Of a DNA stretch of 64,000 nucleotides, positions 27,464 to 38,300 are shown piece by piece. Under the pieces are notes generated by a model. The model was not told the DNA's origin. It searched no databases and worked only from the letters and a program-made list of their open reading frames with translations. The position numbers were made by a program, and so were the translations under genes. Positions within the stretch are counted from its first letter, which is position 1, and each line of letters begins with the position of its first letter. Source of the stretch: an uncultured Bacteroidales bacterium (GTDB lineage Bacteria; Bacteroidota; Bacteroidia; Bacteroidales; P3); contig CAMWNM010000001.1 of NCBI GenBank assembly GCA_947175635.1, forward strand, positions 61,725-125,724, given 5' to 3'.

Positions 27464-28420
27464 ATGAAAACACTACACAGACTTTGTTTTTCGGCAGTGC
27501 TTTCACTGGTTTTGATTACGGTGACAAAGGCCGAAGAGGCGGCGGGAAAAGATTCGGTAAGCCGCTGGACGTTCGATTTTGCAGGCGGCCTCAACTTTGC
27601 GCAGGCTGCCTTGGTGAATTGGTCGGCAGGGGGCGAAAGTTCGCTTTCGGGCAACGGGAAACTGGATATGAAACTGGTGTACCTATATAAAGGGCACAAG
27701 TGGGAATCCAACCTTAAAACCGAATACGGTCTGGTTTACAACAAAACCAACGGTCTCAACAAAACGGTGGACAACCTGCTCTTATCCACCCGCTACGGTT
27801 ACGCCATCGCCCAGAGCGATTTCTACGCCACCGCTTTTGCCAGTTTGGAAACCCAATACGACCTTGGGTTCGAGAAAGCCGACGACCGCAAGCGTTGGCG
27901 CCAGAAAGAAGAGGGTGTCAACTATATTTCCGCCATTTTCGCCCCGGGTTATCTCAACACCTCCGTCGGGGTGGAATACAAGTACAAAACGCTTGTTTCG
28001 GTGTATCTGGCTCCGCTTGCGGGGCGCACCACCTTTGTAATGGATGATTTTCTCTCGCGAAAAGGCGCGTTCGGTGTGGATTCGGGCCGCCATGTGCTTT
28101 TCGAACTGGGGATGTCGCTGAGCGCAAGTCTCAACTGGAACTTCTGGAACAATATGTATCTCAAATCGGATGCCGTTTTCTTTACGCCCTACAACAAAGA
28201 CTTCGGCAACATCGTGGTGGATTGGAGCGTGGGGCTCGAAATGGCGGTAAACCGCTTCTTTACCGCCGCGATAGGCTTCAACCTCAAATACGACGATAAA
28301 GTAAAGACAGTAAATAAAGACGGAACCGTAGGCGGTCCTAAGGTACAGTTCAGGGAGATGCTTACCATCGGCATCGGCTACACGTTTCAGCAGGTATCCA
28401 AGAAACGTTCCGCACTGTAA
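27464..28420 (+). CDS. DUF3078 outer-membrane protein
   Basis: 318 residues. Signal peptide MKTLHRLCFSAVLSLVLITVTKA. The mature start WTFDFAGGLNFAQAALVNWSAGGE is the DUF3078 signature (a short strand ending NW..GG), followed by KWESNLKTEYGLVYNKTNGLNKTVDNL, FASLETQYDLGFE and NYISAIFAPGYLNTSVGVEYK. The remainder alternates like a barrel, ending ITIGIGYTFQQ-like before a short tail. Function of the family is unknown; it is common in Bacteroidota. It is monocistronic: own promoter region and a strong terminator right after. Confidence 0.92.
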   Translation: MKTLHRLCFSAVLSLVLITVTKAEEAAGKDSVSRWTFDFAGGLNFAQAALVNWSAGGESSLSGNGKLDMKLVYLYKGHKWESNLKTEYGLVYNKTNGLNKTVDNLLLSTRYGYAIAQSDFYATAFASLETQYDLGFEKADDRKRWRQKEEGVNYISAIFAPGYLNTSVGVEYKYKTLVSVYLAPLAGRTTFVMDDFLSRKGAFGVDSGRHVLFELGMSLSASLNWNFWNNMYLKSDAVFFTPYNKDFGNIVVDWSVGLEMAVNRFFTAAIGFNLKYDDKVKTVNKDGTVGGPKVQFREMLTIGIGYTFQQVSKKRSAL

Positions 28421-28441
28421 GCCCTTTTCTGAAAAGGCTTC

Positions 28442-28476
28442 AAGGCCGTTCGCCCGGCGGGCGAACGGCCTTTTTG
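28442..28476 (+). terminator. intrinsic terminator after the DUF3078 gene
   Basis: A perfect 14-bp stem (28442-28455 with 28459-28472) with a 3-nt loop is followed by TTTTTGTTT. It lies 22 nt past the stop and cleanly separates the DUF3078 gene from the surface-protein locus that follows. Confidence 0.9.
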
Positions 28477-28574
28477 TTTAGATTGTCCCCCTTTTTAGGA
28501 CTCGCGTAATATACACAACCAAAATGAATTTCACAACACCTAGAATTTTTTTTTGAAAATAAATATTAACATTT

Positions 28575-28605
28575 TTTGCCGAAAGAGTTAAAATGAGTAC
28601 CTTAG
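28575..28605 (+). promoter_or_regulatory. Bacteroidota-type promoter for the SUMF1/giant-protein locus
   Basis: TTTG (28575-28578), 19 nt, then TACCTTAG (28598-28605), one base off the consensus TAnnTTTG. It is 64 nt before the ATG at 28669 and preceded by an A/T-rich tract (about 28538-28574) that could act as an upstream activating element. No other promoter this good is seen before either downstream gene, so it may drive all three. Confidence 0.6.
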
Positions 28606-28668
28606 CAGTTTGTAAAAAGATGAAAACCTCTTTTGGTTTATTGGTAAGAATTTATAAACAAATGTGTT

Positions 28669-30609
28669 ATGAAAATAAGTAGCCTTTCAATGCGCGCGCT
28701 TCGTGCGCTCAGCCTTGTGTGCATCGTGGGTTTGTCTCTGTTTGCACATGTATCGGCCAACAACATCCGGATTATCGGCAAGCCGATATTGGATAAACAG
28801 GATACGGTTAAGAAAACCATTCTGATCAAGTTCGATATCGCGTGGGACAACAGTTGGAAAACCACCAAGCCGGCTAATCATGACGCGGCTTGGATTTTCG
28901 TGAAGTGCTGGGATGGAGAAGCCTGGAATCATGTCTATTTGGATAAGGATGGTACGGTGGCAGGCAGCACCACGGCGGCAGATGCAGTGAACAAGGGTAC
29001 CGCTTACTATGTTTCTGACCGTGAAGGTAAGAATACCAAGCAAAAGATGGTGTTGGAGCCGGGTTATTCCTATGCTTGGAAACAATGGCATGTGGATCCT
29101 GAAGAAGATTCGGTGCAGTGTATAGTGGGGTATTTTCTTTATCGGGAAACTTACGGTGCCGGGCATGTGGTGGTGCCGGGCGTTACGTTTAAGTGGAACT
29201 ATGGCACACAGGGTTTTGTGGATGGCGATGACCTGGTGGTAAAGGTATTTGCCATAGAAATGGTGTATGTGCCCCAAGGTGCTTATTATTTGGGCGGTAA
29301 GGGTACAGCGGCTTGGCAGGTTGGGTCTTTTACCACAAATGGGGCCACGTTCGGAACGCCTATGGTGGTAACCTCGGAAAGTGAAATTACGGTGGCGAAC
29401 GAAACTTCTGCCGGTACACTTTGGGCTGCCAACAATTATATAGTGGCGGGTAAGATTCCCGATTCCTTTCCTAAGGGGTATCAGGCTTTCTATATCATGA
29501 AATACGAAATGACGCAGGAGGCTTATTGCGAGTTTCTGAACACACTGAACCAAGGACAACAAAACGGACGCATAGAAGGAACTTTGGCCGCATTAGCAGT
29601 GAATACATGGGCGTGGGGAAGTGATGTATCAATGTATAGAAATTGTATTAGAGTACAACAAGCCGCTCCGGTGGCAATATTTGGTTGTGACGCCAATAAC
29701 AATCATAAATACAATGAAACCGATGAGATATGCTACGATAAGGGGTCCGATACTACGGGAAAATGCTTTGGCAGAACCCTAACGCGAAATATAGACGGGC
29801 AGGATTTGGCGGTTAATTTTGTGTCGATGTACGACCTTTTAGCCTATGCTGAATTTTCGGGTCTGCGCCCTATGACCGAACTGGAATATGAAAAGGCCTG
29901 CCGGGGTCCGCGTGAACCGGTAAATGATGAATATGCATGGGGAAGCGTTACGAAAGTTTTGTTTGCGTATGCATTTCATACAGCGGCAGGTGCCTATTAT
30001 TCTTTCCGTAATCAAGCGGATGTCTTTTTGGATCCTAATACGGGAACGGAAAGAACAGGAGATAGCTACAATGTAGGGGTTTCTCATGGATATACCTGGG
30101 CTAACGACTGGTGGAATAGGTGGCAGTATTATTATCCTGCGCCATTACGGGTGGGGATTTTTGCAGATTCCACTTCCACCCGTGCCGCTTCGGGCGCCAC
30201 CTACTGGGGGGTAATGAATATGAGCGACAATGTGGCGGAGATGTGTATTTCGGCTTACAATACTGTGGGACGGGCATTTGAGGGTGTGCACGGTTGCGGT
30301 CAGGTGGATGGGAACGGCAATGCCATCAATACAGGATGGCATATTTCTAATGCTGCCAATTATTATATCACGAGGGGAATGACTTTTTATTATTGGGGAG
30401 GACTCGTAAGAGGAGGAGGAGATCGCATAAATGTGCCTGAATTTTGGTATGGGGGTACCACAACTGATCATGAGTGGTTTTGGACAGGCATGACATCCTC
30501 TCGTGCTAGGGCTACGCATGGAATAGTGGGGACTAACAGAAATTATACGGTAAGCGGCGATGTTCTTCGTGGCATCCGATGTGTACGTACAGATAAAGCC
30601 TCGCGATAA
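28669..30609 (+). CDS. secreted SUMF1 (formylglycine-generating-enzyme-like) protein, first paralog
   Basis: 646 residues. Signal peptide of about 31 residues ending AHVSA before NNIRIIGK; the Cys in it does not sit in a lipobox, so soluble or secreted rather than a lipoprotein. Residues about 32-190 are an N-terminal beta domain with FDIAWDNSWKTTKPANHDAA and WIFVKCWDGEAW. The SUMF1 fold runs from about residue 195 (AIEMVYVPQGAYYLGG) to the end, with MKYEMTQEAYCEFLNTL, LRPMTELEYEKACRG, YWGVMNMSDNVAEMC and the closing RGIRCVRTD. GldJ and GldK of the T9SS share this fold, usually without enzyme activity. The middle (about 29580-30110) is more A/T-rich and uses rarer codons than the flanks. Oxidase or structural role cannot be decided by eye. 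Confidence 0.9.
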   Translation: MKISSLSMRALRALSLVCIVGLSLFAHVSANNIRIIGKPILDKQDTVKKTILIKFDIAWDNSWKTTKPANHDAAWIFVKCWDGEAWNHVYLDKDGTVAGSTTAADAVNKGTAYYVSDREGKNTKQKMVLEPGYSYAWKQWHVDPEEDSVQCIVGYFLYRETYGAGHVVVPGVTFKWNYGTQGFVDGDDLVVKVFAIEMVYVPQGAYYLGGKGTAAWQVGSFTTNGATFGTPMVVTSESEITVANETSAGTLWAANNYIVAGKIPDSFPKGYQAFYIMKYEMTQEAYCEFLNTLNQGQQNGRIEGTLAALAVNTWAWGSDVSMYRNCIRVQQAAPVAIFGCDANNNHKYNETDEICYDKGSDTTGKCFGRTLTRNIDGQDLAVNFVSMYDLLAYAEFSGLRPMTELEYEKACRGPREPVNDEYAWGSVTKVLFAYAFHTAAGAYYSFRNQADVFLDPNTGTERTGDSYNVGVSHGYTWANDWWNRWQYYYPAPLRVGIFADSTSTRAASGATYWGVMNMSDNVAEMCISAYNTVGRAFEGVHGCGQVDGNGNAINTGWHISNAANYYITRGMTFYYWGGLVRGGGDRINVPEFWYGGTTTDHEWFWTGMTSSRARATHGIVGTNRNYTVSGDVLRGIRCVRTDKASR

Positions 30610-30631
30610 ATTCTTGGTAAACAGAAAAATG

Positions 30632-30670
30632 ACGACAGAGTGCGTTTGCCTGCAAGCCGTACTCTGTCGT
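30632..30670 (+). terminator. hairpin between the two SUMF1 genes (attenuator or weak terminator)
   Basis: A perfect 10-bp inverted repeat, ACGACAGAGT at 30632-30641 and ACTCTGTCGT at 30661-30670, with a 19-nt loop, 22 nt past the first SUMF1 stop. What follows (TAATGTTGTTTT) is only loosely T-rich, so it may reduce rather than stop transcription into the next genes or protect the upstream mRNA. Confidence 0.45.
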
Positions 30671-30710
30671 TAATGTTGTTTTAAGGAATAGTAAATTTAA
30701 AACGGTAACC

Positions 30711-32351
30711 TTGGGACGCTTTACTAATTTCCTGATAGGCGGATGTTTGCTTCTGTGCGTTTTTACGGCAAAGGGCAACAATATCCAGATAAGCACGGTG
30801 TCGGTAGAAGACCGCGACACGGTAGCCGGCACGGCTTATATCCGTTTTACGCTTTCCTGGGATCATTCCTGGAAAGATCAGACGCATCGCAACTGGGATG
30901 CGGCTTGGGTTTTCCTTAAATGTTATCATTCCGAAAGCCGTTTGTGGCAACCGGTGTATCTTACACCGGCCGAAGGACGCCCGGTGGCGACCGGCGGCGG
31001 ATCGTTTATGGCCAAACCGCACGGCATAGGCGGCGCGAATGTGCCTATGTGGTCGGAATTCGGCACCTCTCAGACCGATTTCGGCCTCAAGACTTCGGGC
31101 GTGTTCATTTACCGCAAGGATGTTGGCAACGGCAGCAACTTTATCGAAGATATCAGTTTGCAATTCAATTATCGCGAACACGATTATCTGGATGATGATT
31201 TGATACAGGTATCGGTATATGCCATAGAAATGGTGTATGTACCGGCCTCTTCTTATTTTATCGGAGACGGTACTTCCGAGAACGCCCTCTATATGGATGG
31301 GAAGAACCTTATCATCAAAACCGATGTACCCACAGGCCAACAGGCCTTGATGGGCAAGGTAACCGGAGAAAAGGGCGTTACCTATCAGGGTACGGCTGTG
31401 CCCGATACTTTCCCCAAGGGTTATAATGCAGTGTATATGATGAAATACGAGATAACCCAGCATGGGTATGCCGATTTTCTCAATACGCTTACGCCCACGC
31501 AGCAGGCTTCGCGTACCTCCGTTTCTCCTTACGCGGCCAAGGGAACCTTGGCATTCAATGCGGCGCCCTACACTTCCAATTTCTTGCAATACCGCAACTA
31601 CATCCGTATCCGTATGCCGGCCGAGGCGGCGGGAGAGTATCCCGAACGTGGAGCGGTGTACGGTCATAGCATCAGCGGCGGCAACACCGACGAACAATGG
31701 GAAATGGAGAACAACGGGGGCAATATCGCCTGCAATTTCCTCAATTGGGACGACGGCTTGGCCTATCTCGACTGGGCTTGTCTTCGCCCCATGACCGAAA
31801 TGGAATTCGAAAAAGCCTGTCGGGGCATATTGTTCTTGCGTCGGGGAATGGCCTGGGGCTATCAATACGGGATATCGGCCAACGCCAAGGGTTTCAAAGA
31901 TGCCGGTCTGCCCACAGAAGTGGCTGTGGATACGAGCGCTTGCTATTTGGAAATAGGAAAAGCCCCTTGGGTAATGCGGGTGGGTGCCTTTGCCAAAGAT
32001 TCCACCTCGCGCGACCGGGCCGGTGCCACCTATTATGGCATTCTGAATATGAGCGACAACCTTTGGGAGCGTTGTATCAATGTAAGTACCGAGGCCGGCC
32101 GCTCTTTTATTCCCAAGGATGGCGACGGGGTGCTTGACGACAGCGGCTACGCGCAGGTAGATGATTTCACCACGGGCGTGCTTTGCTGGCCCGATGAAAC
32201 GGGTGGCGGATTCCGGGGCTTCCAGATTTCCTACCGCAAATATGCCGAAGCCATACAAACGGTGGCCAACGAAGGCAAGCGCAATCCTTGGTCGGGTTTC
32301 CGGGGATGCCGTTACCCGCCGGCCGAAACAAAATTTAATTTGGATTTATAG
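30711..32351 (+). CDS. secreted SUMF1 (formylglycine-generating-enzyme-like) protein, second paralog
   Basis: 546 residues, with a TTG start at 30711; no ATG gives a signal peptide. Signal peptide GRFTNFLIGGCLLLCVFTAKG before NNIQIS, so the mature protein starts almost as in the first paralog (NNIxI). N-terminal beta domain to about residue 170 with FTLSWDHSWKDQTHRNWDAA and WVFLKCYHSES. SUMF1 fold from about 171 (AIEMVYVPASSYFIGD) with FPKGYNAVYMMKYEITQHGY, LRPMTEMEFEKACRG, YYGILNMSDNLWERC and a C-terminal SGFRGCRYP. Clearly a diverged duplicate of the gene before it, with a shorter middle. It ends 48 nt before the giant gene. A small hairpin (TTCGGC 32354-32359 with GCCGAA 32373-32378) lies in that gap. 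Confidence 0.88.
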   Translation: MGRFTNFLIGGCLLLCVFTAKGNNIQISTVSVEDRDTVAGTAYIRFTLSWDHSWKDQTHRNWDAAWVFLKCYHSESRLWQPVYLTPAEGRPVATGGGSFMAKPHGIGGANVPMWSEFGTSQTDFGLKTSGVFIYRKDVGNGSNFIEDISLQFNYREHDYLDDDLIQVSVYAIEMVYVPASSYFIGDGTSENALYMDGKNLIIKTDVPTGQQALMGKVTGEKGVTYQGTAVPDTFPKGYNAVYMMKYEITQHGYADFLNTLTPTQQASRTSVSPYAAKGTLAFNAAPYTSNFLQYRNYIRIRMPAEAAGEYPERGAVYGHSISGGNTDEQWEMENNGGNIACNFLNWDDGLAYLDWACLRPMTEMEFEKACRGILFLRRGMAWGYQYGISANAKGFKDAGLPTEVAVDTSACYLEIGKAPWVMRVGAFAKDSTSRDRAGATYYGILNMSDNLWERCINVSTEAGRSFIPKDGDGVLDDSGYAQVDDFTTGVLCWPDETGGGFRGFQISYRKYAEAIQTVANEGKRNPWSGFRGCRYPPAETKFNLDL

Positions 32352-32399
32352 TGTTCGGCATCCTCCGGGGAAGCCGAATGGATATAAAAAATTGAGGTT

Positions 32400-35300
32400 T
32401 TGAAAACTTCGGGAAGAAACATACGGAACATCATAATAGCGGGTTTGTTATTGGCCGGCGTTGTTGTCGGTAGTGCCGCTGTGGCAAGGCTTTCGGTTTT
32501 GCATTCCGAGACGGAAAGCGTGGCTTCAGAAGCTTCGCTTTCCCTTGTGTTGCCTCATTTACCTGTAGTGGCGCCCGAACCTGAAAGTCCTCTATTCGAA
32601 GAAATAATCCTGAATGATCCCCTGCTTTATCCGCAGGAGATGGAAGAGGCACCCGAATTTCCCCTTGATATTTTTCCGGGAGCTGAATCGGCCACTACGG
32701 CAGGTTGGGATCCCGATGAAGACATGGATCTGGCTCCTTTCCGTCTGGCCAACCGAGTGCAATGGACGGCTCAAAGTCGGGTCAATGGCGGTGCTGGCGC
32801 CGCCTGGGCCGTAAGTGCCTCTACCAAACCGGCCACTCCTTTTATAGGAGGTATGGCCGACGGTATGGCAAAAACAGCCAACGATATAGTACCTGTTCCG
32901 GCTTATCATGGCGGTATGGGCGATGGGCATTCCGCATCGGCTATGCCTATTATCTATAGTTCGGTATATCTGGGCGGTCTGGCCGATGGGCACTCCACTG
33001 CTTCCATGCCCATCATCTATAGTTCTGTGTATCTGGGCGGTTTGGGCGACGGACACGCCACGGCATCCATGCCGATCGTTTACACGCCTGTTTTCTTGGG
33101 AGGCTTCGGTGACGGACATTCCACGGCTTCGATGCCGATGATATACAGTTCGGTATATTTGGGGGGCTTGGGCGATGGCCATCATACGTCTGCCATGCCG
33201 AATCCGCCTTCGGTGGCCTATTTGGGAGGCTTGGGCGATGGACACAGCATGGCCGCAATGCCTGAAGTGCCTTCTCCGCAATTCTTGGGTGGTATTGCCG
33301 ATGGTCATCATGCGTCATCCATGCCCAATCGTCCGGGACCTCCCTTTGTAGGGGGTATCGGCGACGGTCATCATACCGGAGTTATGCCCATCGTTCCCTT
33401 GCCCAACTACTTGGGCGGTATCGGCGACGGTCATTTCTCCGTGGAAATGGACAAACCCAAGCCGTGGCCGTATATGGGCGGTATAGCCGACGGTCATATA
33501 AGCATGCAGGTACAGGGTCTGTTCTATCCCCTTTACACGGGCGGTGTTTCCGACGGTTTTGCCAAGCGCAGCATTCCTTGCGATACCACGAAATTCAAGG
33601 TGTACGCCGATTCCATTCTTTGTGCCGGCGACACCCTCTTCCTGTCCACCGACAGTATTCCGATGGCCACTTACTCCTGGAAAGGCCCCGACGGATGGAC
33701 CTCGCAGGAAAGGGAAACTTTCCGTGCGGATTTCACGGCCAAGATGGCCGGCGTTTATACCGTCACCATCGATCCGGGCTGTGCCGGTGCCGATGATCTT
33801 CCGATGGCTTCGGCGATTGTGGCCAATATGACCCCGGTTTCGGTATATGCCGTTATCGACTCGGTAGTGCCCAATATGCCTGTTGAAAGAATGTGTTACG
33901 GCGACACGGCCGTGTTCAAGGTTTCGGGTTACGGTTGGGGCGACAGCGCGCGCTTTGAATGGCGTGTGAATGGCAATCCGATTGAAAACCAAGACTTCGA
34001 CTCCATCGCCTTGCTCACGGGGGTAGACGAGGGCTTCAATATTACCGTGGCCGTTTATTCTTCCGAAGAATGCGTGGATGAACGTCCGTATGTAACCAAG
34101 CCCATCCGCGCGGCGGTGGATGAAAAGAAAACGGTAAACGTTACCATCGCCACCGATATCGACCAGAGTCTCAGCGACTTGAGAATCTGTAACGGATATC
34201 CGGTGCGCATCAGCTCCTCTTATGTAAACGAGGGCGACAAACCCGTCTTTATCTGGTTGCTCAACAACGATACCCTGCTTGCCGGATCGCAAGATTACAT
34301 CTTGATCGACTCCCTGCACAACGGCGACAGCATCGAACTGCTTCTTATCTCCGACATCAAGTGCGTGGACTGCCGTCCCAAGCATTCCAACGTGATTCGT
34401 TTTGAAGTGAAAGACGAGCCCGTCATCAACGTAATCGACGATCAGGACATCAATCTGGGTGAAAGCGTTGACTTGTGGGCTTCGGGCGGAAGCGAGGAAG
34501 CCACCTATACCTGGACACCTTGCTCCACGCTCAATACCTGTACCGGAACCGATGTAACGGCCACCCCGCGTACTTCTACCCGTTACCTGGTAAAACTTAC
34601 CGAACCTTGGCGCTGTGAGGTTTCCGATACGGTTTGGGTAAATGTGTTTACCGACGTACGTATCCTCAACCACGCCCAGACCGTTACGGTTTGCGACAGT
34701 TCCGAAGCCTCGTTTACCGTCAAGGCCTCGGGTGCCGAGCTGGTGTTTGACTGGCAGGTGGATCAGGGCGACGGCAAGTGGATCGATATCAGCAGCCTGC
34801 CCAAGCCTAATCCGTATTCGGTAGTACCCAACGGTGAATTTTCCACCATATTATATGTAGGTAAGGATGCGGCCACCGACAACAACATCACGCCGCTCAA
34901 CTATGGAATGAACCAATACCGCTACCGTTGCAGGGTAAGCGGCGTTACCGAGAAATCGGGCAAACGCGACACGGTTTATTCCAACGACCCCGCCTATCTC
35001 TATGGCGATGCACGTTTGTATATCAATCGTTTGCAACATGCCTACGGCACTATTTATACCGTGCCCGAGTTGCCCGTGTGCGAAGGTACGCAGGTTCAGT
35101 TCGGTCTCCGCACCCAAAACAATCTCGCCGCACAGGCCACCGTTAACTGGCTGGTAGACGGCAAGAGCAAGCAGAGCGGCAAGAGCACCACATTCACCAC
35201 ACAGGTACTCAACGGTATGAAAGTATCGGCCCTGATTACCACCGGCTACGAATGTCCGGCCTTTACGCCCGAGCCTTCCGATACGCTTACCGTTCACGCC

Positions 35301-38300
35301 TGGCTTAATCCGCGGGTGGAAGCCGGTGCCGATACTATTGTGGAATACAACGGCGTGGGTACCCTGCGCGGACAGCTCCTCTCCACCGGCGTGGATTCGG
35401 GTCAAAGCACCGCCATGGTATATAGCTGGACCCCGGCCAACTGGATCGACGGCCGGAGCGATTCTCTCCAGGCCCTTACCGTTCCGGTCAAGAGCCGCTA
35501 CCAGTTCACCCTCACCGCCACCAATGTAAACGGCTGTGTGGGACAAGACACCAAAGTGGTTTCCATCAAGGGCGGTCCGCTCAGTGTGGACGCCAACCAG
35601 AATCTTGTGGTTTGCGAGGGCGACACGGTGAACCTGCCGGTTTATCCCTATGGCGGTACGGGCGAATACACCTATACATGGACGGCCACGCCTAAGGATA
35701 CCAACACACAGATCAATACCGGATTCGTTTCCAAAGACACCTCCTTTGTCCGCACCGTAAGTCCTGTGGGTGTGACTATCTATCGCGTCAAGGTTTCCGA
35801 CGGTGTGGATTCGGTGTTCAAGACCCTCACGGTTACGGTAAACAAACGTATGTTGAGCCAACCGGTAATCACCGGCGACACCAACCTTTGCGCCAACGCC
35901 ACCAAGGGCTTCCGTCTGGGTATCAAGACCGATGCCTATACCGGTTCGGTAAAACAATACCGTTGGTTCGTGGACGGTGTTCAGGATTCCCGTTTCGACG
36001 GTTCAAGTTACTATGACGTATTGCCGGCCGACGGCAGCCGTGTTTACTGCGAAATTACGGTAGGCTACGCCTGTCCGTTGCAGAATCCTGTCAACACGCC
36101 GGAAGTGGGCATCCATATCTTCGAAGTTCCCACGCTTACCTCCATTACCCCCGACACTTCCGTATGTCCGGGTATGCCGGTTCAGCTTTCGGTAAACGGC
36201 AAGGCCATCGACAGCATCTCCTGGACGCCCAAAGACGATATCACCACGGGAGCCAACGCCACTTCGTATCGTTCCACGGTAATCGCCCGGCCTTATCAGA
36301 ACCGTACCTACACGGTGGATCTCTTTACAGAAAAAGGTTGCAGGGAAACGGGTAAGGTAACCATCAGCGTATTGCCGCAAACGGCGGCCACCACCCAGAA
36401 TCCCGATATTTTCGCTTGCGAGAACGGCGAGGCCCGTTTCCCGGTAAAAGAATCCGGACATAATCTGGTTTACGATTGGCAGAAATACGATGAAGCTTCC
36501 CAGTCTTGGAAGAGCATCACCGATGCCGGCACCAAATACGGCGACCTGAACACCGCCCAGTTGGTGGTTTACGATATCGACAGAACCGAAAACGGCGACC
36601 TTTACCGTCTGCATCTCTCCGGAACCTGTCCGCCCGATTCCATCTCCCATCCGATGACCTTGAACGTTATCGATTCGGTTTACTTCGATATGGTGCTGGT
36701 GGATACGGCCTACTGCCAGAACGATGAGGCCAAGGTGAAATTCGTTTCCAACCTTACCGGTCTGCAGAAGAAAATCGACATTGTGGTGAGCGGTTCCACT
36801 ACCCGCAGATACACCACCCGCGATTCGGTATTTACCTTGAAGGTTCAGCCCGGTGACCGCATTCAGTCTTTCCTTACACCGCAAGGCATCATCGCCCAGT
36901 GTGTAACGCCCAATCCGATGCCTTCCCAGATTATCGACCTGGGCGTGAAGGAATCGCCGGTTCTTTCCTATAAGGCCGCCAACCCCAAGGCTTGCGCTAC
37001 TTCCGACGGCAGCATCACCCTTACCGCTTCGCGCGGCTACTCGCCTTATACCTATTATTTCAACGACACCGTCGGTGCCAACGTTCAAACCGATCTTCCG
37101 GCCGGCATGTACACCGCTTTGGTAATCGACAACAACGGATGTAAGAGCGAAAAACTGGAAATCAGCCTCCGCGATCCCAACGCGCCGGCCGATCCTGTGA
37201 TTGCCAATGCCGGTGCCTATTGCAACGACAAGCCGCTTCCCGAATACCTCTTGCTCTCGACCGCCGTCAAAAAGGCCGAACTGAGATGGTATTCCGACTA
37301 CGCCTGCACCGATTTGCTCCATGTGGGCGACTCCATGGCTTTCCCCCAGACCCCCGGCCGTCATATCTACTATCTCTACCAGATATCGGGCAACTGCAAG
37401 AGCGCCACGGTAAAAGTGGAAGTGTTTGTGGGTACGGTTCCGGAAATCGATTTTATCGATGCCATCGTTCCCTCTTCCTGCGACCGCAGCGACGGTATCA
37501 TCAGTATCTATGCCACCGGCGACACCACGCTTGAATACTCGGCTTTCGTGCCGCAGAAGTTCGGCATCGATCCCGATTTCATCGATATACCCAACGGCAC
37601 CTATCCTTTGGCGGTTCGTACCGTAACAGGCTGTTATGCCTACGACACGGTTGAACTCTATGCTTTCAATACGCCCGACGCACCGCCTATCATGAACCGT
37701 GACACGACCTATTGCGCCGGTGCGCCGCGTCAGCCGCTTGAAGTGAAACCCTATCGCGGCGGTGTGGTCACATGGTTCGACGACCTTACCCTCCAGCATG
37801 CCGTTTACAAGGGCAATCCGTATAATATCAGCAGTTTGCCCGCAAACACATATCTTTTCAGCGCCGTTGAAGCCGTAGGCACCTGCAACAGTAAACCGGC
37901 TACGGTGAAAGTGAAGATATTGCCGTCGATCAATACGGGTGTGGCCGGCAATGTTTACGGATGTCCTTCGGGTACGGTAACGGTGCGCGCCATCCACTAC
38001 GACGAGGTAAGCTACACCTGGGTCGATCCTTCGGGCATGACCGTTTCCACCACCGACAGCATGACGGTGAACGTACCCGATGTGCCCGAAGTCTATACCT
38101 TGCATGCAACCCTTGAAGTGGACGGTTATATCTGCGATATAAGTCAGTCTGTTACGATTCAATACACCACAGATCCCGTTTATGTGGACACCACCGCCTG
38201 CGTGGGCGATACCATCGAGCTTACGGTAGCCAACGGAACGGCTTTCGCCTGGCCCGACAGTTCCACGCAGAAGACCTATCCCGTGGTGGTTTCGGCCACC

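Noticed and set aside
30681..32258. 525-codon minus-strand frame opposite the second SUMF1 gene
   Set aside because: Shadow in codon register; the plus strand encodes clear SUMF1 motifs and a signal peptide.
28669..32351. SUMF1 pair as sulfatase-maturing enzymes
   Set aside because: No sulfatase gene in the window and no clear catalytic Cys pair could be assigned by eye; the neighbour is a giant adhesin, so an enzyme role on sulfatases is not supported.
32354..32378. Small hairpin before the giant gene as terminator
   Set aside because: Only 6 bp of stem and no T-run, so not a terminator; mentioned only in the SUMF1 entry.
32841..33578. 63-bp periodic array considered as CRISPR or non-coding minisatellite
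   Set aside because: The period is a multiple of three, the conserved residues are at protein level, spacers are not unique and the array lies inside an open frame.
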